From Bacillota bacterium (GTDB taxonomy: Bacteria > Bacillota_A > Clostridia > Lachnospirales > Lachnospiraceae): a DNA stretch of 25,603 bases. The stretch is from assembly GCA_023443925.1 (NCBI GenBank), contig JAEZSL010000293.1, positions 1 through 25,603 of the forward strand, in the 5' to 3' direction. Positions 8,615 to 17,194 of the stretch are shown in pieces. The first letter of the stretch is position 1; every line of letters starts with the position of its first letter. Both the position numbers and the translations under genes were made by a program. A model generated the notes under the pieces. The model was not told the DNA's origin. It did no database searches and saw nothing but the letters and a program-made list of their open reading frames with translations.

Positions 8615-9610
8615 TTAAAGCCGTGAAATATCTTTTACTGTATTGCGGATAATCAGTTTTGTATCCATATACACTTTACCAATGGTTTTATTTCTGTCTT
8701 CAATCAATTCAAATAATAATTCCGTTGCTTTGACAGCGATTGCTCCCATATTCCGCTCAACTGTGGTTAAAGGAAATACCGTATTGCACAGCCAACCGAT
8801 GTTATCGAAACCCACAATGGAAATATCCCGGGGGATGCGAAGACCTGCTTCTTCTATGGCTTTTGACGCACCAAAAGCCATTTCATCACTAAAGGATAAT
8901 ATGGCTGTCAGATCGTGTTTCAACAATTCCCTGCCGGCATGGTATCCGCTCATAATACGGTAATCCCCTGTTACCACAGGTACTGAATTAATATCCAGCT
9001 TGTGATTTAAAAAAGCCTGCTTCCAGCCTCTGTGTCTTGCCCTGGTGGAGGCCAGATTTGGTACTCCTTCAATTATCCCAATTTTTCTATGGCCGTTTTG
9101 AATTAAATATTCCATGGCCTCCATTTCGCCTTTCGCCTCATCCGTTAACAAATTCGCCACATCATGATAAACGGAACGGTTAAATACGACTACCGGGATT
9201 TTTTTCACAACCGCTTCTTCAATAAATTCATCATCCTCCGGCTTCTGGCTTAAAATCAGCAGTCCGTCATATTTCGCACTGCTTAAGGAATTGGATTTAT
9301 GCCGGTCAATACCTTTTACTACTACATTATAAGCATTATCAATACTGTTATATACGGACTTTACAATGTCATGCAGAATAAAAGGCGAAGACATACTTCC
9401 GATATTGGAAAAATAAAGCCCAATGGTATATGATTTCGCCAGCTTTAAATTAACTGCATTTTGGTTTGGAGTGTACCCTAGCTTCTCGGCCGCCTCCAGT
9501 ATTTTATCCCTGGTTTTAGACGCCGCCCCCAGTTCCCCGCTTAAAGCCCTGGATACGGTGGAATACGATACACCAACTTCTTTCGCAATATCTTTAATCG
9601 TAACTGACAT
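8615..9610 (-). CDS. LacI-family transcriptional regulator (pectin operon)
   Basis: The 331-residue protein has an N-terminal LacI helix-turn-helix (residues 4-23, recognition segment SYSTVSRAL), a hinge near 45-60, and a periplasmic-binding-protein-like effector domain ending near 325. It is the last gene of the GH28/transporter operon. Its ATG is one nucleotide after the stop of the TIM-barrel gene, with its GAGG ribosome site inside that gene, so translation is coupled. The effector is probably a pectin-derived sugar (inference from context). The Tyr-Ser pair at the two specificity positions of the recognition helix differs from the Ile-Ala of the second LacI protein at 21444, so the two should bind different operators. 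The palindrome at 17101-17110 is a candidate site. Confidence 0.92.
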   Translation of the reverse strand: MSVTIKDIAKEVGVSYSTVSRALSGELGAASKTRDKILEAAEKLGYTPNQNAVNLKLAKSYTIGLYFSNIGSMSSPFILHDIVKSVYNSIDNAYNVVVKGIDRHKSNSLSSAKYDGLLILSQKPEDDEFIEEAVVKKIPVVVFNRSVYHDVANLLTDEAKGEMEAMEYLIQNGHRKIGIIEGVPNLASTRARHRGWKQAFLNHKLDINSVPVVTGDYRIMSGYHAGRELLKHDLTAILSFSDEMAFGASKAIEEAGLRIPRDISIVGFDNIGWLCNTVFPLTTVERNMGAIAVKATELLFELIEDRNKTIGKVYMDTKLIIRNTVKDISRL

Positions 9611-9611
9611 T

Positions 9612-10463
9612 TTATATTTCCTCTATGTGAATATTATTATATATGTTTTCCAGGTGAGTTTTGGAGGCAAGGGCTTCGTGCGGTCTGGTATTTTCCAGCA
9701 ATACCTGTATAAAGGGTTTATGCTTTTTAATCAGCGTCATCAACACTTCGTAGTGAAATACCCCGGTTCCGGCAGCAAGCTCATCAACTTTTTTATCTGT
9801 GATTTTAAAATCCTTTGCATGAATGGCTGCTATCTCTTTACCGAATAAGTCAAAAGCACCTTTTATTATTTCATCCTGTTCTTTGTAATTATCATAGGTT
9901 AAAAGATTCACCGGATCCAATATAATTTGAAGATTGGGTGAATCCACAGCAGCTAAAACCCGGTAAGTACGCTCTAAATCGGATACTATATGGCTATATA
10001 CCGGTTCAATACCAACGATAACTCCCATTTTTTCCGCATAAGCAACAATTCTTTTTATATTTTCTATAAATACTTCCAATGCAGCTTCGGAATGATTGGC
10101 CTTATTAAAGGTGTAATCCGGATTAAGCGAACCGGTTTCCGTACCGACCATGCCGCAGCCTAACAGACTGGCAAAACGTATGTGGGTTTTATAGGTTTCC
10201 AGAATCTCTTTACGTTCCGAATCCACCGGATTGGTCAGATTCAAATAGCACCCCAGAACCGCTACCTCTACCTTATTTTTCAAGAAAACTTCTTTCATAT
10301 AAAGAGCCATTCCAGGCGTCATTGCTTCCGGCTTTACATTAAAATCATGTATTGCTTTTTGCAAGGCCAGCTGGGCACAGTAAAACCCTTTCTTGTTTAT
10401 ATTTTGCACCAGTTCCTCAAAGGGTGCTTTCTCCATATCATGAGCACGAATTCCGATTCTCAT
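9612..10463 (-). CDS. Sugar phosphate isomerase/epimerase-like TIM-barrel protein
   Basis: The 283-residue protein belongs to the xylose-isomerase-like (AP endonuclease 2) TIM-barrel superfamily. The four expected metal ligands are visible: E153 in GIEP, D183 in ILDPVN, H215 in AIHAKD and E257 in LLEN. This points to a divalent-metal isomerase or epimerase acting on a sugar or sugar acid, with no phosphate-specific motif that I can see. Its start overlaps the stop of the GH28 gene by 4 nt (ATGA), and its stop is one base from the LacI start, so it is tightly coupled to pectin breakdown. Likely substrates are galacturonate, unsaturated uronate or rhamnose derivatives released by its neighbours, but the sequence does not say which. 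There is no signal peptide, so it is cytoplasmic. Confidence 0.88.
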   Translation of the reverse strand: MRIGIRAHDMEKAPFEELVQNINKKGFYCAQLALQKAIHDFNVKPEAMTPGMALYMKEVFLKNKVEVAVLGCYLNLTNPVDSERKEILETYKTHIRFASLLGCGMVGTETGSLNPDYTFNKANHSEAALEVFIENIKRIVAYAEKMGVIVGIEPVYSHIVSDLERTYRVLAAVDSPNLQIILDPVNLLTYDNYKEQDEIIKGAFDLFGKEIAAIHAKDFKITDKKVDELAAGTGVFHYEVLMTLIKKHKPFIQVLLENTRPHEALASKTHLENIYNNIHIEEI

Positions 10464-12058
10464 AACTGCTCCTTCCTCTCCTCAGACATATTATCAGTGG
10501 TCACCTGGTCAATATGTATTTGATCGACGCCATAAAGCTTTAAGCCTTTCCCTTTGCAGCCCTTTACAGCAACCTGTATCAATTCCAATTCTACTATATT
10601 TGCAGCAAAAATACCACAATTTGTTATTTTTTCAATACCATCCAGCATATCCGGAATACCCGGAAGGGGTGAAGGAGAAAATTCCATTGCTACATTTTTC
10701 ATGACTATTTTACCGATTTTTTTCTCAGGCAGACCATAGATAAATGCTGCGGCAACATGACAATCCCTGCAGCTTATATTCCGGAACGTGAGTTTATTAA
10801 TGCATGGCGTTCCGTCATCCACAGGCTGTGCTTCCTTAGCTCCCACATATTCGCTGTGCCCGTCCGGATCACAATGATAGAAGGAGTTAACCGCGATGGG
10901 GGTCATGACTTCCTCCATAATTATATTCTCCAGCAGGATGTCATCTATTATACCATCCTTTCCTCTTCCCCTTCTCAGTTTTAACCGAAACCCCCGGTCG
11001 GTACGAAAAAAAATGCAATCCTTTACGGTTACCTGCTTTACTCCGCCGGCCATCTCACTTCCGATGGTGACAGAACCATGTCCATGCTCCATATAACACT
11101 GGCGGATCAGAATGTTTTCAGAAGGTGTCCGGTATTTTGATCCCATATAGATCTTTCCGGACTTGATTGCAATACAATCGTCCCCCAGGGAAAAATATAC
11201 TCCTGTGATTTCAACATTTTTGCAGGATTCCGGATCGATTCCATCGGTATTGGGAGAATCCTTGGGATTTTTGATAACCAGATCCATGAATTTAAGGCAG
11301 GAAGAAAAATAGGGATGAATACTCCAGCTGGGACTGTTTTGTACGGTTATACCCTGTATTGTAATATTTTCACACCGGTTTAAAAAAATCATTCTGGGCC
11401 GGTATGCTTTCTTTTTTTCCTTCGGTTTATTCCACCAGTTTGTAAAATCTGCATTTCCGTCCAGGATGCCCTGTCCGCACAGGATTACATTCTTTACCTG
11501 GATACCGGTAATAACGGAAGAAAACATATCCAGGGGATTTCCTTCCCAGGTCCCCAGATTATATTCATCGGATTCATCATAACTTTCAATTAAGCCCGGA
11601 AGCACCGGAAACTGGTCTCTGTCTGTTAAAGCAGAGAGAACCGCCCCCTTTTTAAGTTCCAGAATCAGATTACTCTTTAAGAAGAGACTGGTCACCTTAA
11701 AGATTCCTTTCGGAATCAAAACTCTTCCATTTACGGGACACGCACTGATTGCACTCTGTATAAATACGGTGTCATTCTGAATACCGTCTCCCCTGGCTCC
11801 AAAGTCTTTTATATTCAAGGTAACAAATTCTTTATTAGTTCTAATCTTCACCGTATCCGAACAGTCATCCCCGCTTTTAAGCCGCAGACTGTAAGTGGTA
11901 TCCGGAGTGAGGTTATTAATGGACTGTATTACTTTGGTGCTGGACATATGAAACTCACCGTCCAGATAAATGCCATACTGCGGGATGGTATAAATTCCTT
12001 TATTCAGCACTTCAATAACGACCTGTCTGGCTGTAATTAAGATGATATTAAACTCCAT
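10460..12058 (-). CDS. GH28 polygalacturonase, cytoplasmic
   Basis: This 532-residue glycoside hydrolase family 28 protein would hydrolyse galacturonic acid linkages in pectin fragments. After a beta-rich, fibronectin-like N-terminus (about 1-78), a right-handed beta-helix begins at NIKDFGARGDG. The catalytic motifs are NTDG (270-273, D272), GDD (292-294), GHGS (326-329, H327) and RLK (358-360, in place of the more common RIK). There is no signal peptide, so it acts inside the cell on imported oligosaccharides, probably releasing galacturonate from an end; the exo mode is inference. AAGGAGG lies 6 nt before the ATG. It starts 17 nt after the permease stop and overlaps the next gene by 4 nt. 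Rhamnogalacturonan hydrolase activity remains possible within this family. Confidence 0.93.
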   Translation of the reverse strand: MEFNIILITARQVVIEVLNKGIYTIPQYGIYLDGEFHMSSTKVIQSINNLTPDTTYSLRLKSGDDCSDTVKIRTNKEFVTLNIKDFGARGDGIQNDTVFIQSAISACPVNGRVLIPKGIFKVTSLFLKSNLILELKKGAVLSALTDRDQFPVLPGLIESYDESDEYNLGTWEGNPLDMFSSVITGIQVKNVILCGQGILDGNADFTNWWNKPKEKKKAYRPRMIFLNRCENITIQGITVQNSPSWSIHPYFSSCLKFMDLVIKNPKDSPNTDGIDPESCKNVEITGVYFSLGDDCIAIKSGKIYMGSKYRTPSENILIRQCYMEHGHGSVTIGSEMAGGVKQVTVKDCIFFRTDRGFRLKLRRGRGKDGIIDDILLENIIMEEVMTPIAVNSFYHCDPDGHSEYVGAKEAQPVDDGTPCINKLTFRNISCRDCHVAAAFIYGLPEKKIGKIVMKNVAMEFSPSPLPGIPDMLDGIEKITNCGIFAANIVELELIQVAVKGCKGKGLKLYGVDQIHIDQVTTDNMSEERKEQL

Positions 12059-12075
12059 GGATAACCTCCTTGCCC

Positions 12076-12933
12076 TTAACCCTTAACACTGCCGGCTGTG
12101 ACACCTTCCACAAATTGTTTCTGAGCCGCAAAGAATACGATGAGAGACGGAATAATCGTTACAATGGACATGGCAAGAACCTTATTCCATTCAAAACCCA
12201 CTTCCGCATCCATGGACAAACGAAGTCCCAGTGATGCCGGATATCTGGCAACAGTTTTAACATAAATCAGAGGTCCCATAAAGTCGTTGGAAGACCACAT
12301 AAACTGAAACAGTGCGGCTGAAACGATAGCAGGCTTTAACACCGGGCATATAACATACCACAGGGTCTTTAAGGAGTTACAGCCGTCAATCTTGGCCGCT
12401 TCCTCTAATTCTCTTGGAATCCCCCTCAAAAACTGTACCAGCATAAAAACAAAATAAGTATCACAGGCGAAAAAAGCAGGTATGACCAGCGGAAAATAAG
12501 ACAGTGCCGGTGATAGCCAGCCCATATCCCGAAACAGCAGATACTGCGGTATATTTAGTACAACCTGGGGCAAAAACAAGGTAGATAACAATACTGCATA
12601 GAAGATCTTTTTACCTTTAAACTGAAACCTGGCAAAGCCGTAAGCCGTAACCGTTGCAGATATAACCGTACCCAAAACCTTCGGCAGAACTATCCTGTAG
12701 GTATTGATGAGGTAGGTTAGAAATGTATACTCCGTGGTATGCCAGCCTTCCATATAAGCTTTTAATGAAAATTTCTTTGGAATGATGCCGATAGAAGAAA
12801 AAATTTCATTATTATCTGCCTTAAAAGAAGCACCAAGCATCCAAAGCATTGGATAAATCATGATCATACCGACTGCCAGCAGTACGAGATAACGAATCGA
12901 CGTATTCATGATATAACGTTGTTTTCTGCTCAT
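12076..12933 (-). CDS. CUT1 ABC sugar transporter permease, MalG type
   Basis: The 285-residue inner-membrane permease has about six hydrophobic helices and the ATPase-contact EAA loop, EEAAKIDG at 177-184. It follows the MalF-type permease by only 3 nt. Its GGGAGG ribosome site overlaps that gene's last codons and stop, so the two subunits should be made in equal amounts. With the binding lipoprotein at 15431 it forms an importer for oligosaccharides, here presumably pectic ones. No ATPase gene is present; CUT1 systems in Firmicutes often use a shared MsmX/MsmK-type ATPase encoded elsewhere. Confidence 0.95.
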   Translation of the reverse strand: MSRKQRYIMNTSIRYLVLLAVGMIMIYPMLWMLGASFKADNNEIFSSIGIIPKKFSLKAYMEGWHTTEYTFLTYLINTYRIVLPKVLGTVISATVTAYGFARFQFKGKKIFYAVLLSTLFLPQVVLNIPQYLLFRDMGWLSPALSYFPLVIPAFFACDTYFVFMLVQFLRGIPRELEEAAKIDGCNSLKTLWYVICPVLKPAIVSAALFQFMWSSNDFMGPLIYVKTVARYPASLGLRLSMDAEVGFEWNKVLAMSIVTIIPSLIVFFAAQKQFVEGVTAGSVKG

Positions 12934-12936
12934 ATT

Positions 12937-13920
12937 CTACCTCCCATCCTCATCCGAATAATATACCCAGTATTTCTGACTCATAAAGGATATGATGGTC
13001 AGTGTCATGACGATCAGGAACAGCAGCCAGGAGATGGCACTGGCAAAACCCATCTGATAAGTTTTAAATGCATTCTGGTAAACCAGCAGAGATATCAAAG
13101 TAGTCGAACCCAGCGGTCCGCCGTTTGTAATAATATAGGGTCCGTTAAATTCCTGAAAAGCCTGGCATAACTGGGTTACCAGGTTATAGAATATAACCGG
13201 TGTTATAAGAGGAATGGTAACCCGCAGAAACTGTCTGGCTTTCCCCGCACCATCAATGGAAGCAGCTTCATAAAGATCCGTCGGTACACTCTTTAATGCT
13301 GCCAAAAAGATAACCATGGGAGAACCGAACTGCCATACCCGCAGCAGACTCACCACAAACAGGGAATAATTAGAATCTCCCAGCCAGTTCGGACCGGTAA
13401 CATGAACCGTACTTAATATCTGATTGATTAAACCGTCCGTCTGAAACAGAAATTTCCATAAAACAGCAATTGCAACGGAACCGCCCAGTATGGACGGTAT
13501 ATAATACATGGTTCGAAACAGGTTAACTCCCCTGATTTTAAAATTTAATATGTAAGCGATAAACAGCGCAAAAGCCAGCTTTAAAGGAACAGTCATAAAG
13601 GCATACTCAAAAGTAACCTGAAACGCTTTTCTTAATTTTGCTGTCTGAAATATGGTTTTATAATTCTCCAAACCGATAAAGGAAATGATATCCTTAAATA
13701 AATCATAATCCGTAAAACTGTAATATAAAGAAGCTGCAAAGGGATATAATTTAAACACCATAAAGCCGAGCAGCCAGGGCAGAATATATAAAAATCCGGC
13801 ATTGCTTTTAAGAACATAGGAAAATCCCCTTTTCTTAAGAACCGTCTCCGACAGATTCATCTTCCGATCATCATAAACATTCTTTTTCGGATGGTTAACC
13901 CCGGTATTATTTCGATTCAT
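12937..13920 (-). CDS. CUT1 ABC sugar transporter permease, MalF type
   Basis: The 327-residue permease has a polar N-terminal tail of about 40 residues, then roughly six hydrophobic segments. The cytoplasmic EAA loop is EAASIDGA at 218-225. The FLYILPWLLGFMVFKLYP opening is typical of the MalF/LplB/YtcP side of oligosaccharide importers, including those used for rhamnogalacturonan and polygalacturonate fragments. The start codon directly follows the GH105 stop (TGA-ATG), with GGAGG inside the upstream gene. Paired with the MalG-type subunit just downstream. Confidence 0.95.
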   Translation of the reverse strand: MNRNNTGVNHPKKNVYDDRKMNLSETVLKKRGFSYVLKSNAGFLYILPWLLGFMVFKLYPFAASLYYSFTDYDLFKDIISFIGLENYKTIFQTAKLRKAFQVTFEYAFMTVPLKLAFALFIAYILNFKIRGVNLFRTMYYIPSILGGSVAIAVLWKFLFQTDGLINQILSTVHVTGPNWLGDSNYSLFVVSLLRVWQFGSPMVIFLAALKSVPTDLYEAASIDGAGKARQFLRVTIPLITPVIFYNLVTQLCQAFQEFNGPYIITNGGPLGSTTLISLLVYQNAFKTYQMGFASAISWLLFLIVMTLTIISFMSQKYWVYYSDEDGR

Positions 13921-15066
13921 TCACCCATTCCTCCATTCCTGTTTGGGGTACTCATCTTCCAGCTTTAGCATTGTCCCCTGGGCATATGCCATAAAAAGTG
14001 CCCCTGACCCTTTCTGGTCATCACAAACAATTGGTTCAGAGAGATAATAGGAAAGACTTCCGTCCCTGGTTTCGCCGGGTCCTAAACCCGCTACCGCGCA
14101 GATGTCGATTAAACTCAGCCTTCCTTCTGCTTCCACCAGCTTATTATCCAATAGAGACAACAGGATTTCTTCTCCGATCCTCTGATATTTTTCTTTGTTC
14201 AACACTCCCAGACGGCAGCCTTTTAATATACTGCACGCTACCATTGCGGAACCCGAAGTTTCCAGATAATTGTTCGAAAGATCCGCCCTGTCAATAATCT
14301 GATAAAAAAGTTTACTGTCCCTGTCCTGATATAACAAGATACCTTTCACGCATTCCTTAAATAACATTTCCAGTGTTTTATAAGCTTCAAAAATTTCTTC
14401 CGACATTTTTTCCATGGTATCGGTCAATGCCATCATATACCAGCCCATGGCTCTCAGCCAGAAATTCCCCGATAATCCCGTTTGTTTGTCTGCCCAATAC
14501 TGAATACGGGCTTCGTCATATCCATGGTAATATAATTTTTTTTCTTCATTATAAAGGTATCTGCGAGCATTTTTAAACTGGTTTATGATATCTTTATAAT
14601 TCTTTTTCCCATTAAATTTCGTTTCATACTCCATATAAAAAGGCAGTGCCATATATAAGCCGTCCAGCCAGATCTGGTTTGGATAGATCATTTTATGCCA
14701 GAAACTACCACATTCCGTTCTTGGCTGGCTTCTTAACTGATCCATTAATACTTCAATAGCCATCCGGTATTTCTCTTCTTTCGTTTCTTCATATAAGAAA
14801 AACAGAATCTTACCGGTATTAATACAATCAATGTTATAATGTTCTTTGCTATAGTAATTAATACTCCCATCCTTATTGATAAACTTACGCATATAACGAA
14901 TTATAAATTCTTTATAATCTGCTTCCCCCGTTATCTGATACAAAAGAATGACACCCATTAGAACACAGCCATCCTCGTAATTCCAGTCATTTTTTGCATT
15001 TTGATAATTTTTTAAATAAGAAGTAACGTATTGTTCCATTTTCATAACTTCACCATGCCTTTCCAT
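13921..15066 (-). CDS. GH105 unsaturated uronyl hydrolase (YteR/YesR-like)
   Basis: GH105 enzymes remove the 4,5-unsaturated galacturonyl group left at oligosaccharide ends by pectate or rhamnogalacturonan lyases. This 381-residue (alpha/alpha)6-barrel protein has NYEDGC near 29-34, IWLDGLYMA with the expected catalytic Asp at 135, HGYD at 181-184, and a WxR-AMGW segment near 203-209. It lacks a signal peptide and so acts in the cytoplasm. The start is uncertain. The ATG at 15066 has GGGAGG only 2 nt upstream, which is too close. In-frame ATGs at 15045 and 15039 match the family's usual start better but have weaker ribosome sites. Its stop abuts the MalF-type permease start. A 364-bp gap with a hairpin and repeats separates it from the binding-protein gene. 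Confidence 0.93.
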   Translation of the reverse strand: MERHGEVMKMEQYVTSYLKNYQNAKNDWNYEDGCVLMGVILLYQITGEADYKEFIIRYMRKFINKDGSINYYSKEHYNIDCINTGKILFFLYEETKEEKYRMAIEVLMDQLRSQPRTECGSFWHKMIYPNQIWLDGLYMALPFYMEYETKFNGKKNYKDIINQFKNARRYLYNEEKKLYYHGYDEARIQYWADKQTGLSGNFWLRAMGWYMMALTDTMEKMSEEIFEAYKTLEMLFKECVKGILLYQDRDSKLFYQIIDRADLSNNYLETSGSAMVACSILKGCRLGVLNKEKYQRIGEEILLSLLDNKLVEAEGRLSLIDICAVAGLGPGETRDGSLSYYLSEPIVCDDQKGSGALFMAYAQGTMLKLEDEYPKQEWRNG

Positions 15067-15101
15067 TACCTCCCATTATGTCATTTCATTCCTTTAATTC
15101 A

Positions 15102-15133
15102 AAGCCGTTAGAGTGCAGACACCCTAACGGCTT
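15102..15133 (-). terminator. Intra-operon hairpin, possible attenuator or mRNA stabiliser
   Basis: A perfect 10-bp stem (AAGCCGTTAG at 15102-15111 with its complement at 15124-15133) has a 12-nt loop. On the minus strand it is followed by TTTGAATTAAAGG, a weak T-tract. In this position, after a solute-binding-protein gene, it could cut readthrough or protect the upstream message so that the lipoprotein is made in excess of the permeases. Confidence 0.6.
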
Positions 15134-15274
15134 AATGGGTATGTATATTCTGTATATTCTTTTGCTGTATTTCAGTTATTCAGTTTATAATACTTAAAAC
15201 TTCCGGTTATAATTTTCGGTTTTCATTTTTCTAATTATTTCATCTGTTTTGCTGCTGCGTTAATAAACCTTCTA

Positions 15275-15391
15275 GTATGAATCAGCATTTTGCATTAATC
15301 AGCATTTTGCATTAATCGGCATTTTGCAATAATCGGCATTTTGTATTAATCGGCATTTTGCAATAATCGGCATTTTGTATGAATCAGCATT
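15275..15391. repeat. 17-bp tandem repeat, nearly seven copies
   Basis: Six full 17-bp copies start at 15275, 15292, 15309, 15326, 15343 and 15360. A 15-bp partial copy lies at 15377-15391. The consensus is GCATTAATCGGCATTTT, with changes confined to a few positions (A/G in the CAGC/CGGC core and the first four bases). The copies are head to tail with no spacers, and begin 40 bp past the binding-protein stop. Confidence 0.93.
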
Positions 15392-15430
15392 ATAAATATA
15401 GCCGCTTTACTTATTTATTACACGGATGGT

Positions 15431-16858
15431 TTAATTCTGTGCGTTAACTTCATTCACACAATCAATCAAATAACTGGCGGCAGTTGCCGCATCCGTCTGA
15501 TCATAACTTAAGTTCTGGAATACTTCATAATAATATCCCGTACTATCCTTAAGGGCAGAGTGTTCAAAATTCGGATCGATATCATAACCCTTAAAGCCCA
15601 TAACCTGTTTATTGGCTTCATATGTCAGACCGTTTAATAATCCTTCGGATACTAATGTTGCTTCCGCAGCACTGTTAGATACCGTTCCTCTTTCCATTCC
15701 CATAATCTTAACACCTTCCGGATCAGAAGTTAAAAATTCCAGAAGCAGGGCTGCTTCAGCCGGGTGTTTGGAGTTGGCGCTGACCGCAAAACCCATAGAT
15801 ATTTTGGTAAACCCGCTCTTGTTCGGACCTAAATCCGTAGGGAACTGTCCAATTACAAAACTCTGTCCTTCCGATAAGGCAGACTGGAACTTGGAAGCAC
15901 TGCTGTCCCATTCATAGATACCCGCATAAAAACCGTCCATCCATTTCGGATTCTTATCCAGGGATTCGGCTCCGTCTCCTGCTATGGTTGCCAGCGTCGG
16001 AGTAACATGTTTGTCTTCCAGCATATTAATCCAATCCAGTCCGGCTTTTACCTCCTCAACTGTATAATTTACCTTTTTGTCGGTGACCCACTCTTTGCCG
16101 TAAGTCTGGTGGAGATAATACATTAAAAGCAGTATCCGGTCATATTCACCAAGGGCGATGGGATAGTAATCCTCACCTAACTTAGTTCTAAAAGTCTCAC
16201 CGGCATTAATAATATCTGCAAAGGTTGCAGGAATCGGGATTCCGGCTTTCTTAAAAGTTGCTTCGTTCCAATAAAACACTCTTCCTGTCGTTCCAATCGG
16301 AACTCCCTGAAGGGACCCATTGGCTGTCATGAGATCCAGCAGATCTTTTGGATAATTCGATATGGTTACAATATTGGATAATTTATTCAAGTCGTAGAAC
16401 TTATCTCCCTTGGGTGAAAACTGGGAGATCCAGTTCCAGTTAATCTGCAGTAAATCTGCTTCTGTTTTACCGGCTAACTGAGTCGCGATATTTTCCTGCC
16501 AGCCGGTCCAGGCTCCGTATTCCGGCTTAACGGTAATATTCGGATACTTGGCAGAAAATGCCTCCAGTGCCTTAATTGTTGCTTCATGTCTGGTATCTCC
16601 GCCCCACCAGGAAAATCTTAATTCGATAGGATCTGTTAAGTTTGCTGCAGGTTCTGCAGAGACATCCTCCGTCTGTGCTGTCTCAGCAGGTATTTCTGCT
16701 GCGGCGTCATCACCGGTCTTCTCTTCGGCAGCTGGTGTTGGTTCCGCCACTGCAGCCTTATCCTGGTTCCTGTTATTACCACAGGCTCCAAGAGATATAA
16801 CCATGATAAAAACCAGCAGAACGGATAAAGATTTTTTTGTAAGCCTTTTCATATTCAT
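15431..16858 (-). CDS. Extracellular solute-binding lipoprotein of the oligosaccharide ABC importer
   Basis: The 475-residue CUT1 binding protein begins with a lysine-rich, hydrophobic signal peptide and the lipobox LGAC (lipidated C26). A low-complexity linker rich in Ala, Glu and Thr (about 34-72) follows, then a family-1 solute-binding domain (from about residue 77, LRFSWWGGDTRHEAT) that would hold the substrate outside the cell. An ATG at 16852 (third codon) is equally plausible, because GGGAG lies 8 nt before it and only 2 nt before the first ATG. It is the first gene of the pectin operon, with a strong promoter at 17005-17033. The substrate is inferred from GH105 and GH28 downstream; the protein alone does not reveal it. 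Confidence 0.94.
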   Translation of the reverse strand: MNMKRLTKKSLSVLLVFIMVISLGACGNNRNQDKAAVAEPTPAAEEKTGDDAAAEIPAETAQTEDVSAEPAANLTDPIELRFSWWGGDTRHEATIKALEAFSAKYPNITVKPEYGAWTGWQENIATQLAGKTEADLLQINWNWISQFSPKGDKFYDLNKLSNIVTISNYPKDLLDLMTANGSLQGVPIGTTGRVFYWNEATFKKAGIPIPATFADIINAGETFRTKLGEDYYPIALGEYDRILLLMYYLHQTYGKEWVTDKKVNYTVEEVKAGLDWINMLEDKHVTPTLATIAGDGAESLDKNPKWMDGFYAGIYEWDSSASKFQSALSEGQSFVIGQFPTDLGPNKSGFTKISMGFAVSANSKHPAEAALLLEFLTSDPEGVKIMGMERGTVSNSAAEATLVSEGLLNGLTYEANKQVMGFKGYDIDPNFEHSALKDSTGYYYEVFQNLSYDQTDAATAASYLIDCVNEVNAQN

Positions 16859-16905
16859 TTCTCCCTTTCTTTTTAATAGTTACTTTGCTCTGTTAGTCCG
16901 CATCT

Positions 16906-16942
16906 GACAATATCTATTAAAATAGAATTTATATATATTGTC
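16906..16942 (-). promoter_or_regulatory. Hairpin in the leader of the pectin operon
   Basis: GACAATAT (16906-16913) pairs with ATATTGTC (16935-16942). An inner CTATT/AATAG pair (16914-16918, 16921-16925) could form as an alternative. It lies inside the predicted ~145-nt leader of the binding-protein transcript. No known riboswitch class is recognised. Confidence 0.4.
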
Positions 16943-17004
16943 GTTTTGCATTATTCTTCCCCCGTCTTTTTTAGCAAATATGTAACTTTAATCATTACAA
17001 CGTC

Positions 17005-17033
17005 AGTATATCATTGCTGTAAAAACATGTCAA
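17005..17033 (-). promoter_or_regulatory. Sigma-A promoter of the pectin operon
   Basis: On the minus strand, a perfect TTGACA (17033-17028) and TATACT (17010-17005) are 17 bp apart. The transcript would start near 16998, just inside a TGTAA-N9-TTACA inverted repeat (16981-16999). Confidence 0.8.
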
Positions 17034-17100
17034 TTCACTATTTTTACCATTTTATAACATTTTTATTATGCACATTGTACATTTTACGATAACATCTTTT

Positions 17101-17110
17101 CAAACGTTTG
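17101..17110. promoter_or_regulatory. Perfect palindrome CAAACGTTTG, LacI-type operator candidate
   Basis: This 10-bp palindrome with a central CG has the form of a LacI-family half-site pair. It lies about 70 bp upstream of the -35 hexamer of the pectin operon. Assignment to the operon's own LacI regulator (8615-9610) is inference. Confidence 0.5.
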
Positions 17111-17155
17111 CATTTATTGTTAAATACCAATAATTAAAGTGCCAATTTAAGTTAA

Positions 17156-17167
17156 ATTGTTAACAAT
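17156..17167. promoter_or_regulatory. 12-bp palindrome ATTGTTAACAAT
   Basis: A perfect palindrome between the two LacI-type operator candidates. It could be a regulator site, but AT-rich palindromes of this length are not rare in such DNA. Confidence 0.3.
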
Positions 17168-17194
17168 AATCAAAATAAATAAAAATCTAATTAT

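Larger units (their letters stand above)
15067..15430. other. 364-bp spacer within the operon
   Basis: No gene is supported here. The spacer lies between the binding-protein gene and GH105 and holds a 10-bp-stem hairpin (15102-15133) and a 17-bp tandem repeat array (15275-15391). I found no convincing minus-strand promoter for GH105, so expression of the downstream genes probably depends on readthrough from the binding-protein promoter. Confidence 0.7.

Noticed and set aside
9423..9848. 141-codon plus-strand frame across the LacI/TIM-barrel junction
   Set aside because: It spans two real genes on the opposite strand and shows no family features.
15275..15391. Possible CRISPR array
   Set aside because: The 17-bp units are directly adjacent with no unique spacers, and no cas genes are present; it is a plain tandem repeat.
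16548..16907. 119-codon plus-strand frame opposite the binding-protein gene
   Set aside because: It mirrors the alanine/glutamate-rich linker and signal peptide of the lipoprotein on the other strand; the lipoprotein reading has a ribosome site and lipobox.
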